This document shows positions 40,787-51,393 of a DNA stretch of 64,000 nucleotides, in pieces. Each line of letters begins with the position of its first letter. Within the stretch, counting starts at the first letter, position 1. The DNA comes from Psococerastis gibbosa (lineage: Eukaryota; Arthropoda; Insecta; Psocodea; Psocidae): positions 46,330,510 to 46,394,509 of the forward strand of contig OZ020489.1 of assembly GCA_963971405.1 (NCBI GenBank). The letters are read 5' to 3'. Both the position numbers and the translations under genes were made by a program. Below the pieces are notes generated by a model. The model was not told where the DNA came from and searched no databases. It was given only the letters and a program-made list of their open reading frames with translations.

Positions 40787-43700
40787 CTACCCTTGTAACT
40801 CCTTTAGAATCAGGGTAAATTGAGCTGACTCTGCCCATTGGCCAAGTCCCGGCACTGTTTTGGTGTCCGGCACCCAAACAAGTTGTCTAACCGTTAAATT
40901 TGTAGAAGAGCCTTTTGGCCATTTATTTTTTTGCATGAGTGTATGTAATACTTCTTTGTGCCACCTTTTCCAGAATATAGATGTTATGATGGATATTCTT
41001 TTCCACCTTGTTTTATGGGAAATCTGCGACTCAGGGTCATCATTGTGAAAACTTGATGGGGGTGAGCAAAACGGACCGCCTATCATGAAGAAAGAGGGGG
41101 ATAGTAGGGATATACCATCCCTTCCGTCTTGAGATGGCTCCAGGTAGGGCCTAGAGTTAATCAAGGATTCTACCCTCGCGAATATTGTGACGTATTCTTC
41201 ATAGTACATCGGCGGAGTAAGGAGTACATGGAGTAATCTCTTGCAGCATTTGATCATTGGTTCCCATGATCCCATCCATGGACTATAGGCTGGAATGTGC
41301 TGAAATTCGATTGATCGGGATGCAAGACTGGAGATAACTTCGGACTTGTGGTCCGTGAGCCATTTGGATATCTCCGACATTTTCTTGAATCCAGCTGAAA
41401 AGTTGGTTGCGCAGTCAGCGCGGAATTTCCTTGGCAGACCACGGCGAGATGTAAATCGGTTTATAGCTGCAAGGAAATCTTTAGCCGATAGAGAGGATAA
41501 TACCTCGATGTGGGTACATCGTGTTGATTCACAATTTAGAATTAAGCCGTATATTTTAGAAGTAGCTGAATTTTTTCTCATATTCACTTTGTAAGGGTAG
41601 GGACCGAAGCAGTCAATACCTACAACATTTCGGAAAGGGAAGGTAGTTTCCACTCTGAAGGGTGGTAACTGTCCTTGGGCTGGAGCAGGTTTCACAGGAT
41701 GCCGAATTTGCCGAAATGCCGAAATTTCGAATTAGAGCTTTTCCCGATAAAATCCAAAATTTTTGGCGGAGTAAACTAATACTAAGGTTAGAACCTCCAT
41801 GGGCTGATAATACATGATAGAAAATACACAGTAAGCGGGATAGATTGCAGTGTTTTGGTAACAGTAGTGGATGCTTCGCATCATAGTTTATGGAAGCATT
41901 TTCCAGTCTGCCTCCCACCCGAACCAAACCTATAGAGTCGATAAAGGGACTTAGCGATATCAGGCCTTTTGGACATGAAGACCCTTTTGAGCTGATTTGG
42001 TCAGCTAAATTAGGTAATACATGAGATTGCACGTGTTTTATAAGACAGAGGGTGGCAGCATTAAGCTCTTGTGCAGTTATTGCTGACTCCTGCCTAAACA
42101 ATTTTGCTGATCGGCAGTTTTTTATAAACCTCAGGATGTGACTAACAACACGTTGCAGACGGCTGTAGCTAGAATATTTTTCTGACAGTGAAAAAATTAA
42201 ATTAGGTTCAGCGGAAGCGGAAGGTATAAGCAAAGAAATGTGCTTAACATCAGGCAGATTTTCATCTATATTCTCGATAGAATTCTTTTGTGAGTGCTGA
42301 GGAGGAAACTTTTCTTTTAAAAACAGAGGACCTTCAAACCACAAGGGGCTATCTACCAGTTTTTCTGGAGAAGCACCACGGCTATTTAGGTCGCTGGGAT
42401 TTTCTGATGTACTACAGAACATCCATTGAACATTAGCATCAGAGGTTAAATTGTGTATATTTGACCTCTATTTGCTACATAAACTTTCAGTTTAGTTACT
42501 GGTATGTTAAGGTAGGCTAGGGCTATCATTGAGTCCGAGTAACCATAAATTCCTTTGAATTGATATGGTAAGTTCCCATTTAGTAGCCATTTGATAAGCT
42601 TTGCACAAGTTCTATACCTGCTAGTTCTAGCTGCGGTATTGTACGTATTGTGCGTAGTGGTGCAAGCTTTGTTTTCGCAAAAATAAGTCGTGCGACATTG
42701 GGCTGTCCTGGTACGACAGAAACTATATATAGGCTGTGCTTGAGTAGCCAGAAAGTGAAGCATCACTGAATACGCATAAATATTGTGTTGCATTTGTTGC
42801 AGTACAATAGCGGGGTATGTTTATTTGAGAAAGCAGTGGCATTTTATTAGTGAATTCGATCCATTCATTAGCAACATTAGGTGGGAGTGGTTTGTCCCAA
42901 CCATAATCTGAGTGACTGTACCACAAATTTTGTACAAATCTCTTTAGAAAAAAGAGAACCGGTGAAATGAGACCTTGTGAGTCGAAACATTTTGCGAGAA
43001 AACTTGTGCAATTACGACGGGTTACTGGGCCAGTAAATTCCGTAAATTCGAATTTGAATACGTCATTTTTTGGGTCCCAAAGGCAACCAAGAATAGGGGT
43101 TGTATTATTGTCATTGAAACGTACAGAAACTAGTGAAGAACTAAGTCCTAGTTCCTTGGAGTGTGAAGAAATAAACTTTCCAAGAGTGAATTTGCCTTGG
43201 GCTAAAATGGTAGATATCTCGTTTTTCCACTGCAGGCATGTGGAAACATCCGGGGCAGCATAAAAACAATCGTCTATGTACCGACAATTAGCCAAAATAT
43301 TAGTAGCTAGCGGGTAAGTTGATGCGTTGTCTTCACAAAGTTGCTGTATACATCTTAGAGCTATAAATGGAGCTGAAGTTAAACCATAACAAAGATGATT
43401 AATAGAGCATTCTTTAATTTCTCCATTTTGGGAAACTTTGCCGCTTTCGTCTAAGCGAGCAAAAATATGTAATTTTTCCGAATCTTCAGGGTGCAGGGCT
43501 ATAGATCAGTAAAAATTGTCAATATCGCATGACAAAGCTACAGGGGCGGATCTAGTGGCTAGCAGAACATAGTTCAAATCCCTTTGCAGTTTTGGACCGC
43601 AAATTAAAGTATCATTGAAGGAGTGAATAGGTGATTTGACAGCTGGATTAAAAACGATCTTAGCCTTTTTATTTGAACGTTTTATTACAATGTGTTGGTT

Positions 43701-44363
43701 AAGCATGTAGTTACTTTTTCGATGGGAGAGGGTAATTTCCCTTTTGTCGAAAAACTCTTGTAAAGCTGATTGATAAATTGAATAATCATTTTCATGACGT
43801 AACAATTTTTTCTCAAGGCTGAAAAAACAAGCTAAGGCTTTATTGCGGTTTGTAGCTAACTCTGGTGCGTTGTGTTTAAACGGCAGTCTTACTATGAATT
43901 GACCATTTGGATTTCTAGAATGGGTCTCTTGAAAATGCTTATCAGCGAAAACCTCATCTTCACTCAATACATTTTTCGTGTACCTCTCTTCACAGATTGA
44001 CTCAGTAATAAAAAAATTGTTGACTTCTGAAGCGACGTTGCTACAGTCCGAGCAAATGAGACAATTTTCGTAAGAAGGTATATTAATTGGATCGGATAAA
44101 AATCGATTTTCACCAGAAATTAATAAGCCCATTGGTGTCTCCATGGCATACGGTAGGCTTCCTATACTGTTAGTATTTTTGGGATTTAACAGATTACCTA
44201 AATGTACAGGTTGCTTGCTGACACTTAAGAGTTGTAAAGTGTCTTGCACTGACAATACAATTTGGACGAGGGAGGGTTTAACAGAGTACAGTAATTCAGA
44301 GTCAGCTAATTGAAAGTTTAACAATTGCTTGGTAACTTGAGAATCGAGTTTAACAGGAGACAA
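40787..44363 (-). pseudogene. BEL/Pao Pol region (RT, RNase H, integrase)
   Basis: In antisense order from 44363 downward: a Pao-type RT (EVFADKHFQETHSRNP, HQHIVIKRSNKKAKIVFNP, ALSCDIDNFY), then RNase H and a zinc-binding region (GLVRVGGRLENASI), then the integrase core (VVGIDCFGPYPYKV, LPRKFRADCATNFSAGF, YSPWMGSWEPMIKCCKRLL) and its C-terminal domain. The order is diagnostic of BEL/Pao. The region is broken, which fits a dead copy despite young LTRs. Confidence 0.88.
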
Positions 44364-44394
44364 GTCACTTGTGATTTTTTAATTACACACGCTT

Positions 44395-46110
44395 TTATTT
44401 CAACGCATAAGAAGGTTTATAGCGGGATTGCAGAGTTAAAATAACAGAGCCGAGTGAGGGGACAGTTTGGCCACCAACACCGGTTAGCATACATTTTTCT
44501 GGAACTATTCGCACCCCTATGGAGCGAACAGTATCCAAAGTGATCAAGTTACGTACAGAACCTGTATCAATAATGCAGCGCAGAAGTTGATCGTTACTTT
44601 TAGGACCAGGTACAATGGCCTGAAAGGATCCTAATATAACAGTAGAAGCAGAATAGAATTTGTCCGACACACAAGATAAGACTTTTTCTTGTGCGGATTC
44701 GGTAGCAGAATTTTGATTAGCAGAGGCTGTATTTCTTTTTGGACACAATAATGAATTATGTGTTTTATTTTTATTTTCACAGTAAATACAGCATTTTTTA
44801 CTGGTGCAGGCAGAATTATTATGCTGACTAGATAGACACATAGTACAGCGTTTAGAATCGTTAGCCCATTTAACACGTTGGGTTAAATCTAAGCTAAGAA
44901 AAGCAGAGCAGTGACCAATTTTATGGTTGCAATTTAATTTACAGTAAATGCAGAAAGCAGAAGCCGAATTAGCTGAAGCAAATTTAGAATTGCTATACGG
45001 CTTGGCGTGGCTGGAATTTGCACGTTGAATCCGCACCGTTGGCTGACGCTCTGAAGAGCTGTTAGTACTGGGCAGTGGCGTAGCTTGCAAATGCAAAGCC
45101 ACGTTAGAGCTGGACTTGTCATACTTTTTATTTGAATTTTGATAATTACTATTTGACCGAGCTTTGGAATCATCAGATGTAGACTCAGCTGCAAGTAATT
45201 CCAGTGTACTTAGTTGTTTAGATACAAAGTCAATCAACATACTGTATTCAGGAATTGTAGTTTTTTCCGACATTTTGGATTCGAATAATTTTCTAGTGAG
45301 TGGGTCTAGATTTTTAGATGAAATGGTAAGCAGAAGAAAATCTGACAGATCTTTTATATCTGGCAATGATTTTAGTGTAGTCACGTGATCTTGATGAACT
45401 CTTAAAAAATCTCGCAAGGAGTTGGCTGTAGCCTTCTTGGCAGGAGCGTAGGAAAGAATTTCTTTAGTTATAGCAGAAGCTAGAGCTCTGGGTGACTGAT
45501 ATTTATTTTTCAGTGCAGTAATGGCATTAGTGTAACCACTATTTGATAAAGGAAATGTATTAACAAGAGCAAGAGATTCTCCCTGAAGCAACGACTGACG
45601 GTAAAAGAATTTCTCTGTACCAGAAAGTGACGGATGTTTATCGTAGATGGCTTCAAACAAGCGAATAAAGCGCGGAAAATCGAGTAAATTATTATTAAAT
45701 GGTTGTATAGAAATACTAGGAAGTTGTACCGCTGAATGCTGAGGTGCAGCATGGCTGCTGATCTGGGGCTGTTGGGCACTCTGACTTTTGCCAAAGTCCA
45801 CCGCTTCAGAATGAATAACATCGATGGCCTCTATAATTTGATCAAATTGAAGGGAAATTTTAGATATATAGTCCAAGTTATCTTTCTTCTCCTTATCTGG
45901 AAGCTGCATGGCTAGATTCCTCATTTCACCCTCTATCATGCTGACTTCATGTCTTATTTTTAAGGCAAAATGTTTTTTAGAGTTAAGTAAAGTCAATTTA
46001 GACTTGCCATAATTCTTACAAGTATCTAGAATTTGATTTAACCGAGCAAATGAATCTTGTATTTTACCAATTTTTAACTCTAAATCACTTAAGATTTGCT
46101 TATTAGCCAT
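44395..46110 (-). pseudogene. BEL/Pao Gag and protease start
   Basis: One open stretch from MANKQILSDLELKIGK with an N-terminal coiled-coil region, a Gag core (FPRFIRLFEAIYDKHPSL), three Cys/His clusters (FCIYCKLNCNHKIGHC, RCTMCLSSQHNNSAC, CCIYCENKNKTHNSLLC) and the protease active-site IIDTGSVRNLI. Triple zinc knuckles before a DTG protease are usual in BEL/Pao. The fossil's Pol region follows on the same strand. Confidence 0.88.
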
Positions 46111-46461
46111 GATGAAAATAATTAAATTGACGAAGCAAAGCAAGTACGGTATGTGGTTATAACAAACTTGAACAGGACTGAACCAGCAGTACGCAGGGAA
46201 AAAGGCAAATTGAGCAGTAAATCAAATTTAAAGTAAATTCAATGACTTTTGCATGAAATTACGTAGGCCTAGCTGAAATAAAAAATTATGCAATACAGTA
46301 TGTATGGTAGATGCAGCACAGTTTCACTTACAAGCAGATATATAGCAGTAACAGTAGCAGAACAATGCACAATTATACAATACAATGTGATAAAATTGCA
46401 CACTATTTTAAATACGGTAGTAATTAGGTATAAAAGCTGATCAGGCAAAGAAGGACCATAT

Positions 46462-46786
46462 AGTTATTAAGTTATTATTATTATTATAGGTGATTGCGTA
46501 ACGGTCGTCGGTCTTACCTTAGGCTGGTCTTAATCTGGTAGAAACCGAGGGCCCACGGTGAAGATGGTTATGGATCACAGCACTAAGGGATGGATAAAAT
46601 CACAGATCTCGACACAATACCGTACGCAACTTTAGACAGAATTAAATAAAGTATTATAAACTGAGAGTAGAATTAAATTGTTAGACCGACCGGGCCAGGA
46701 TTTCTTCAGCAACTGATTTGTGTCTGTAGCTTAGACAACTTGTTTAAACAGGAGAATTAGTCATTTACCTATTGTATAGTGACTAT
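46462..46786 (-). repeat. BEL/Pao 5' LTR
   Basis: Partner of 40231-40545, with a slightly longer tta/att repeat near 46468-46488. About 250 bp of untranslated leader separate it from Gag. Confidence 0.88.
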
Positions 46787-46850
46787 AACGTGTCTATCAA
46801 ACCGAACGAAGAAGCTGAAAAAATTGCAGTAGCCGTTGGAGCCGTTGGTA
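46787..46850 (+). mobile_element. LINE-X copy 1, last visible piece
   Basis: aacgtgtctatcaaaccgaa through gcagtagccgttgg matches 49576-49631 in copy 2 (SIKPNEDAEKIAVAVE). The match fades at 46840-46850, where antisense LINE-D begins. The rest of this copy is missing. Confidence 0.8.
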
Positions 46851-48857
46851 ACACAATCGATTATTAAGCCTAAATATTTCTGTGACGTTACTTGAGGTAG
46901 TATTGAGTTGCACGAGCAGTACGATGTGGAGAAGGCCTTATTTTGATTATGGTGTAAGCATTGATCATTATGGTATCTTATTTTAACTTCTGTTGCAACT
47001 GTATTGGGAGGACGGATAGCCATAACATTTGTTTTACTAGCATTAATTACTAGCCCGGTGTCATGCACCCATTGTTGGAATTTGAAGAACTCATCCTCAA
47101 GAATCTTTACTGCATCATCAGATTAGGGTGTGCGCAAAGAATCACGGTGTCATCCGCAAATTGGAATATTCTGGAAAATTCGAATATTTTTAGCATTTTT
47201 CGGCAGAAAATCAGAAAAATAATTGGAGCAAGAATCGAACCTTGGGCCGTCCCTGCTTTTTGAGTAGTGTGTTTACTTAGTATCTCTAATATTTTTACTA
47301 TAATTTTACGATCTTTAAAATAATTTTCAAACCATTTCAAAAGCGCTTTGTCACAACCTATATTTTTGAGCTCTTGTAAGATAGTTTCAAGTAGTAAAGT
47401 TTCGAAAGCCTTTCGGAAATCTACCCTAATCATAACAACGTAATAGTTTTTATTCAAGTGGTGGTTTACCTAATTTGCAAAATCCTGCATCAGATTGCTT
47501 GTGGATTTATTTTTCCGAAAGCCGTACTGACAATTTTATATTATATCATTTCCTTCCAAGGGCTGACTTAAAAACTTTTCTACGTATCTCTCCATTATTT
47601 TCTCAATTGTGTTTAAAATTGATATGGGGCGATAATTGGGAAAATTATCTCTAGCTTTAGACTTATATAGGCCTATAGGACGTACAATTGAAGTTTTAAG
47701 CATAATAGGGATTTCTCCCTTTGATAAACTTAAATTTATGAGTCTTGCGATTGGTGTTGAAAATTTATCTATATTTCGTTGAGGATCGTATATGCTAATA
47801 TTATCACAGCCTGGCCATTTTTTCCTATCCATTTTGTATATGATATCCTTAATATTATCTGCCGAAGCTTCAGGTATAGATAGTTTTGGGATGATAGTAT
47901 TATTATCATCAATTAAAGAAGGCATATATGTAATATGACATCTGTGTAAGATATTTTCAACACCAGACGAAAACTCACTACAAAAACCATCGGCAATTTT
48001 TTTTAGGCTCATATTAGTTTTCTTAAAGTTGTTTACGATCACTTTATCGATAGAAGCTTTTGTATTTCTTCCTATATGATTATTAATGTCTTTCCACGTT
48101 TCTTTTGCGCTGTTTTGTACTTGAGTAAACTTATTTCTGTAAAATTTTTCTTTAGCTTTTCTAATTTCTCTATTTACTTTATTTTTGAATTGCCTGAATT
48201 TTTGGACCTCTTCCTCAGATTGGAAGTTCCTTTTAGACATGGCATCTCTTTGGTGTATTTGATTGATTAGCTGGTTCGTAATCCATTCTTTTTTGTGTTG
48301 ATATCTACGTGGTCTATATGGTACTTCTGTGGTGGCTTCTTTTCGAGCTTGTGTATAATTACTAAAAATACTGTTATAAAGTTCATTACAATTATTGGAC
48401 TCTAATAATTCCACATTTGACGATTGTATAATTCTATCAAAAATTTCGGTAGAAAAAAGTTTTTTGCATCTCTTTTTAGTTCTATCATTGTTTGAGTTAT
48501 CTGAGGTTTTCAACTCTATAAAAGCACCGATAGCGTAATGATCGGCTAATTTAATTTTTGAGATAAAAGTTTTGGCGTGAAATTTTAGATTTGGAATTTT
48601 AATATAAATGTGGTCGATACAGCTTCTCGTCCAGTGGTCTACTACAAAAGCTTCTCTCGTATAATCGTAAATACCTCTAATAAAACCATTTGTAGTCATT
48701 AGATCTTTGTAATCATTTGTGACCAGGAGTGAGTCATTTAAATCAAAATTGATGTCTTCTATTAGAATTGTCTTGCAATTGTTTGCTAAATTGTTGTTAA
48801 GGGCGTTGTATGTTGTTGTATGCGTTGTTGTATGTGCGTGCGCATCGCTAGTTGGAG
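46850..48857 (-). mobile_element. LINE-D, internal endonuclease-RT fragment
   Basis: The minus strand encodes the endonuclease C-terminal half (TILIEDINFDLND, SCIDHIYIKIPNLKF, IKLADHYAIGAF), a linker, and RT (DRKKWPGCDNISIYDP, NFPNYRPISILNTIEKIMER, RVDFRKAFETLLLET, GTAQGSILAPIIF, QFADDTVILCAHP, KYLGLIID). At least one stop or frame change lies between the RT blocks near 47460-47536. Both ends are cut inside domains, at LINE-X copy 1 on one side and copy 2 on the other. It differs in sequence from LINE-E. Confidence 0.82.
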
Positions 48858-49893
48858 TAACAACTAAAATTATAAACAATAGTTTTAAAGTAATATTTAC
48901 ACTACTACACTTATTAAGAAGAAGATTTTTTGTAAAAGAGAAAGAGTACGTACCGTAGTTGGACGAAAATAAAAAAATAAAACAAAACCGTGAGTAATAT
49001 ACTTTTAAGTGAAAATTACGATAAAGCTGGACACGTTGGAAAGGCAACGGTATTGATAGGCAAGTGTGCACGTGTATACGCGTTCCAGCTTACCTAAACG
49101 CTGCTTGCCAATACAGTTTTTAGACCTATCCTTTTCCACTTTCACATTATTCATGACTACCCCCGCCAGAACTAGGAGTGGTAGAGAGGGTAAATTGGCA
49201 ATAAGTGAGTGCAAGGATAAAGATAAACTGCAAAAGGAAAAGCACCAGGCAGTGCACAACAACGATAATGTTGAATGTAAATCCCAACTCTCTGAAGAAA
49301 ACGACATCTCGTTAAAATCCCTGCATGCCCTGCTACAAACAGTAATAATGAGCTGTCCACACTCCGCCAGGAAATGGCTGACATTACAAAATCCCAGCGC
49401 TACCTTTCTGGCTGTTATGATATTTGCAGTAGAATAAGCGTCATAGACAACTTAAGTAAAGATGTATCCAAAATCAAAACTGAAATTGCTTCCAATGACT
49501 CAAGACTGAAACATGCGGAAGAAAGAATCGCTGTCGTGGAACAATTTAGCCGCCGATCTCAGCTTGAAATAAATTACGCGTCCATCAAACCGAATGAAGA
49601 TGCTGAAAAAATTGCAGTAGCCGTTGAAGCGGCCTTGGGTACATCGATCCCCATACAAGAAATAGATGCAGTTCACAGACTTAACCCAACTAAGGCCTCT
49701 CCCATTTTGGTAACTTTTCGCTCGATGAAGCTACGGGACCACCTATTTGCTAGCCGTTATAAAAAAATTCTGACCAACGAAATCATCCTCGGTTCTAACG
49801 ACAATTGGGTATATCGATCCCCATACAAGAAATAGATGCAGCTCACAGACTTAACCCAACTAAGGCCTCTCCCATTTTGGTAACATTTCGCTC
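48857..49893 (+). mobile_element. LINE-X copy 2, 5' UTR and ORF1 first part
   Basis: Same 5' terminus as copy 1 (aactaaaattataaac). ORF1 starts at the ATG at 49153. A 1 bp deletion near 49349 (gtaataatgagc against gtaataaatgagc in copy 1) shifts the frame. Downstream blocks are RLKHAEERIAVVEQFSRRS and IPIQEIDAVHRLNPTKASP. A 170 bp tandem duplication lies at its end. LINE-B2 interrupts it at 49894, and it resumes at 58812. Confidence 0.88.
49638..49893 (+). repeat. 170 bp offset duplication inside LINE-X ORF1
   Basis: atcgatccccatacaagaaa through cattttggtaacttttcgctc at about 49643-49721 recurs from about 49813 with few changes. The second copy runs exactly into the LINE-B2 target duplication at 49893. 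Confidence 0.85.
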
Positions 49894-50553
49894 CTCGCGC
49901 TATGTGCTTTTTGATTGTAGTATGTAGCTCTGGCTTGCTAACTTGCTGTTTGCTTGTTTGCTTGGGGGGAGGCATGCTATGGTCGGACCTTGTCGTGGTG
50001 CGTGGGCTTAAGCTGGATTCTGGTGATCTATCAGCAGGACCTGGCGAACTAAGAAAAAGCACAACTCTTTCCCTCCCCTATCCCATCCTCACCACCTCCT
50101 TACTTACCTTCCCAACCCCCACCTTGCTTCCCCATAGTTTGAGACATCTATAAAATGTCTCCGCCCATGGCTCTCCCCGCATGGGTGACAAGGAGACCAT
50201 GTCTGAAGGCTGTGCTGGTAGGTTGAGGGTCCTTACCCAACACGCCACTTTGCCTGTCGGAGGATATGGTGAACCGCGAACGGAGCTGGCAACTCCTGTT
50301 CAGGGGAAACACCTCTATTCTTCGGAATGAGGAGATAGCAGGTTCCAGACGTGCGAGTAGGTCTACTGAAAGTGGAAAACTCTAGATTTTGGAACGATCT
50401 AGAGTCAGACTGCTGGATGGACGATTGAAGCGTACGTCAGGGGCTACGGAGAGCCAGGTCGCGGGAGGACGAAGTAGTCTGGCCTGATGTTCCTCACCCG
50501 TGGTGAGAACGCTGCCTGGAACCCTAGAAGGGGCAAAAACCCTCTAATTTTAC

Positions 50554-51393
50554 ATGGATACCTTAAATTCTGATGAAATGGAGCATGATAGTATGGTGAC
50601 TGCGGAAGCTCAAGCAATTGAGCAGGCTGTCAGTGGACCTACTATCATAGCGGAAGTGTCCCCAGGTACTTCCGGTAAAGAGACCGGAAAGCAGACTGAG
50701 GGAACAGCCCTTGTAGTATTGCAAGGAAAATCTGTTGTTGGCACAACGGAAAAACTTAAACGACTTAGCCTGAACGCAAAACCAAAGCGAGACAGCACGT
50801 GGTTTAAAGGAAGGAAAGAGAGGACGAAACAGAGGAAGATCCTAGAGGGAATGTGGACTGAAACGAAGCCCGGTAGGATTCCTCTGAGCCTCCCAAACAC
50901 TCCACAGACGGTCAGGTCGGTGGTAACGGAGACTGTAGCTGATACGACAAAACGGCGCAGGTCAGAGTTTAGTACTCCATCGACTTCCGAAAGACCAGCA
51001 GTGAAGAGAGTTAGAGAGGAGGGTCAGCCTAGGCTGTTACCTCTCAACTACTCCGAGGCTACCTCGGTTATAAAGATGGCTGTTTATCCAGACAGTTATC
51101 CTAAGTCGGGGTTTACTGAAAAGGACTTCACGGCGCTGCAGGCTATGGTCCTGTCCAAGGTGATGCCAATGGCTTCAGGCGAGCTCCCTCTATTTAGAGA
51201 CCGCAGGCTTGAGTCAGGCTTGGCTGTGTTCACATGTGTGAACAATGAGACAAAGGCTTGGCTCGAGGGAGCAGTTCTCGAAGGGAGGGAATGGGGGGGT
51301 CATAGTCTGGAGTGCGGTGAAGCCAGAAAGGTACTCAACCTTACCAAGGTCTTGCTAAGACTGCCGGCTGTTCATAGCAGCAGCAGTGTTGGT
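50554..51393 (+). CDS. LINE-B2 ORF1, first part
   Basis: MDTLNSDEMEHDSMVTAEAQ onward, with the basic segments KRDSTWFKGRKERTKQRK and KRRRSEF-like, then VFTCVNNETKAWLEGAVL and W.GHSLECGEARKVLNLTK as in LINE-B1 ORF1. Family similarity ends at LRLPAVHSSSS, where LINE-C enters. The remaining codons in this frame belong to LINE-C. Confidence 0.85.

Larger units (their letters stand above)
40231..46786 (-). mobile_element. BEL/Pao LTR retrotransposon
   Basis: Two LTRs of ~315-325 bp bound an antisense Gag-protease-RT-integrase order. The 5 bp aacgt flanks it (40226-40230, 46787-46791), possibly extending to 7 bp (ataacgt). It is inserted in LINE-X copy 1. The LTRs differ at roughly 2% of positions apart from a short A/T indel, so it is young by LTR age. 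The coding part is nevertheless broken in several places (about four or five). Confidence 0.92.
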
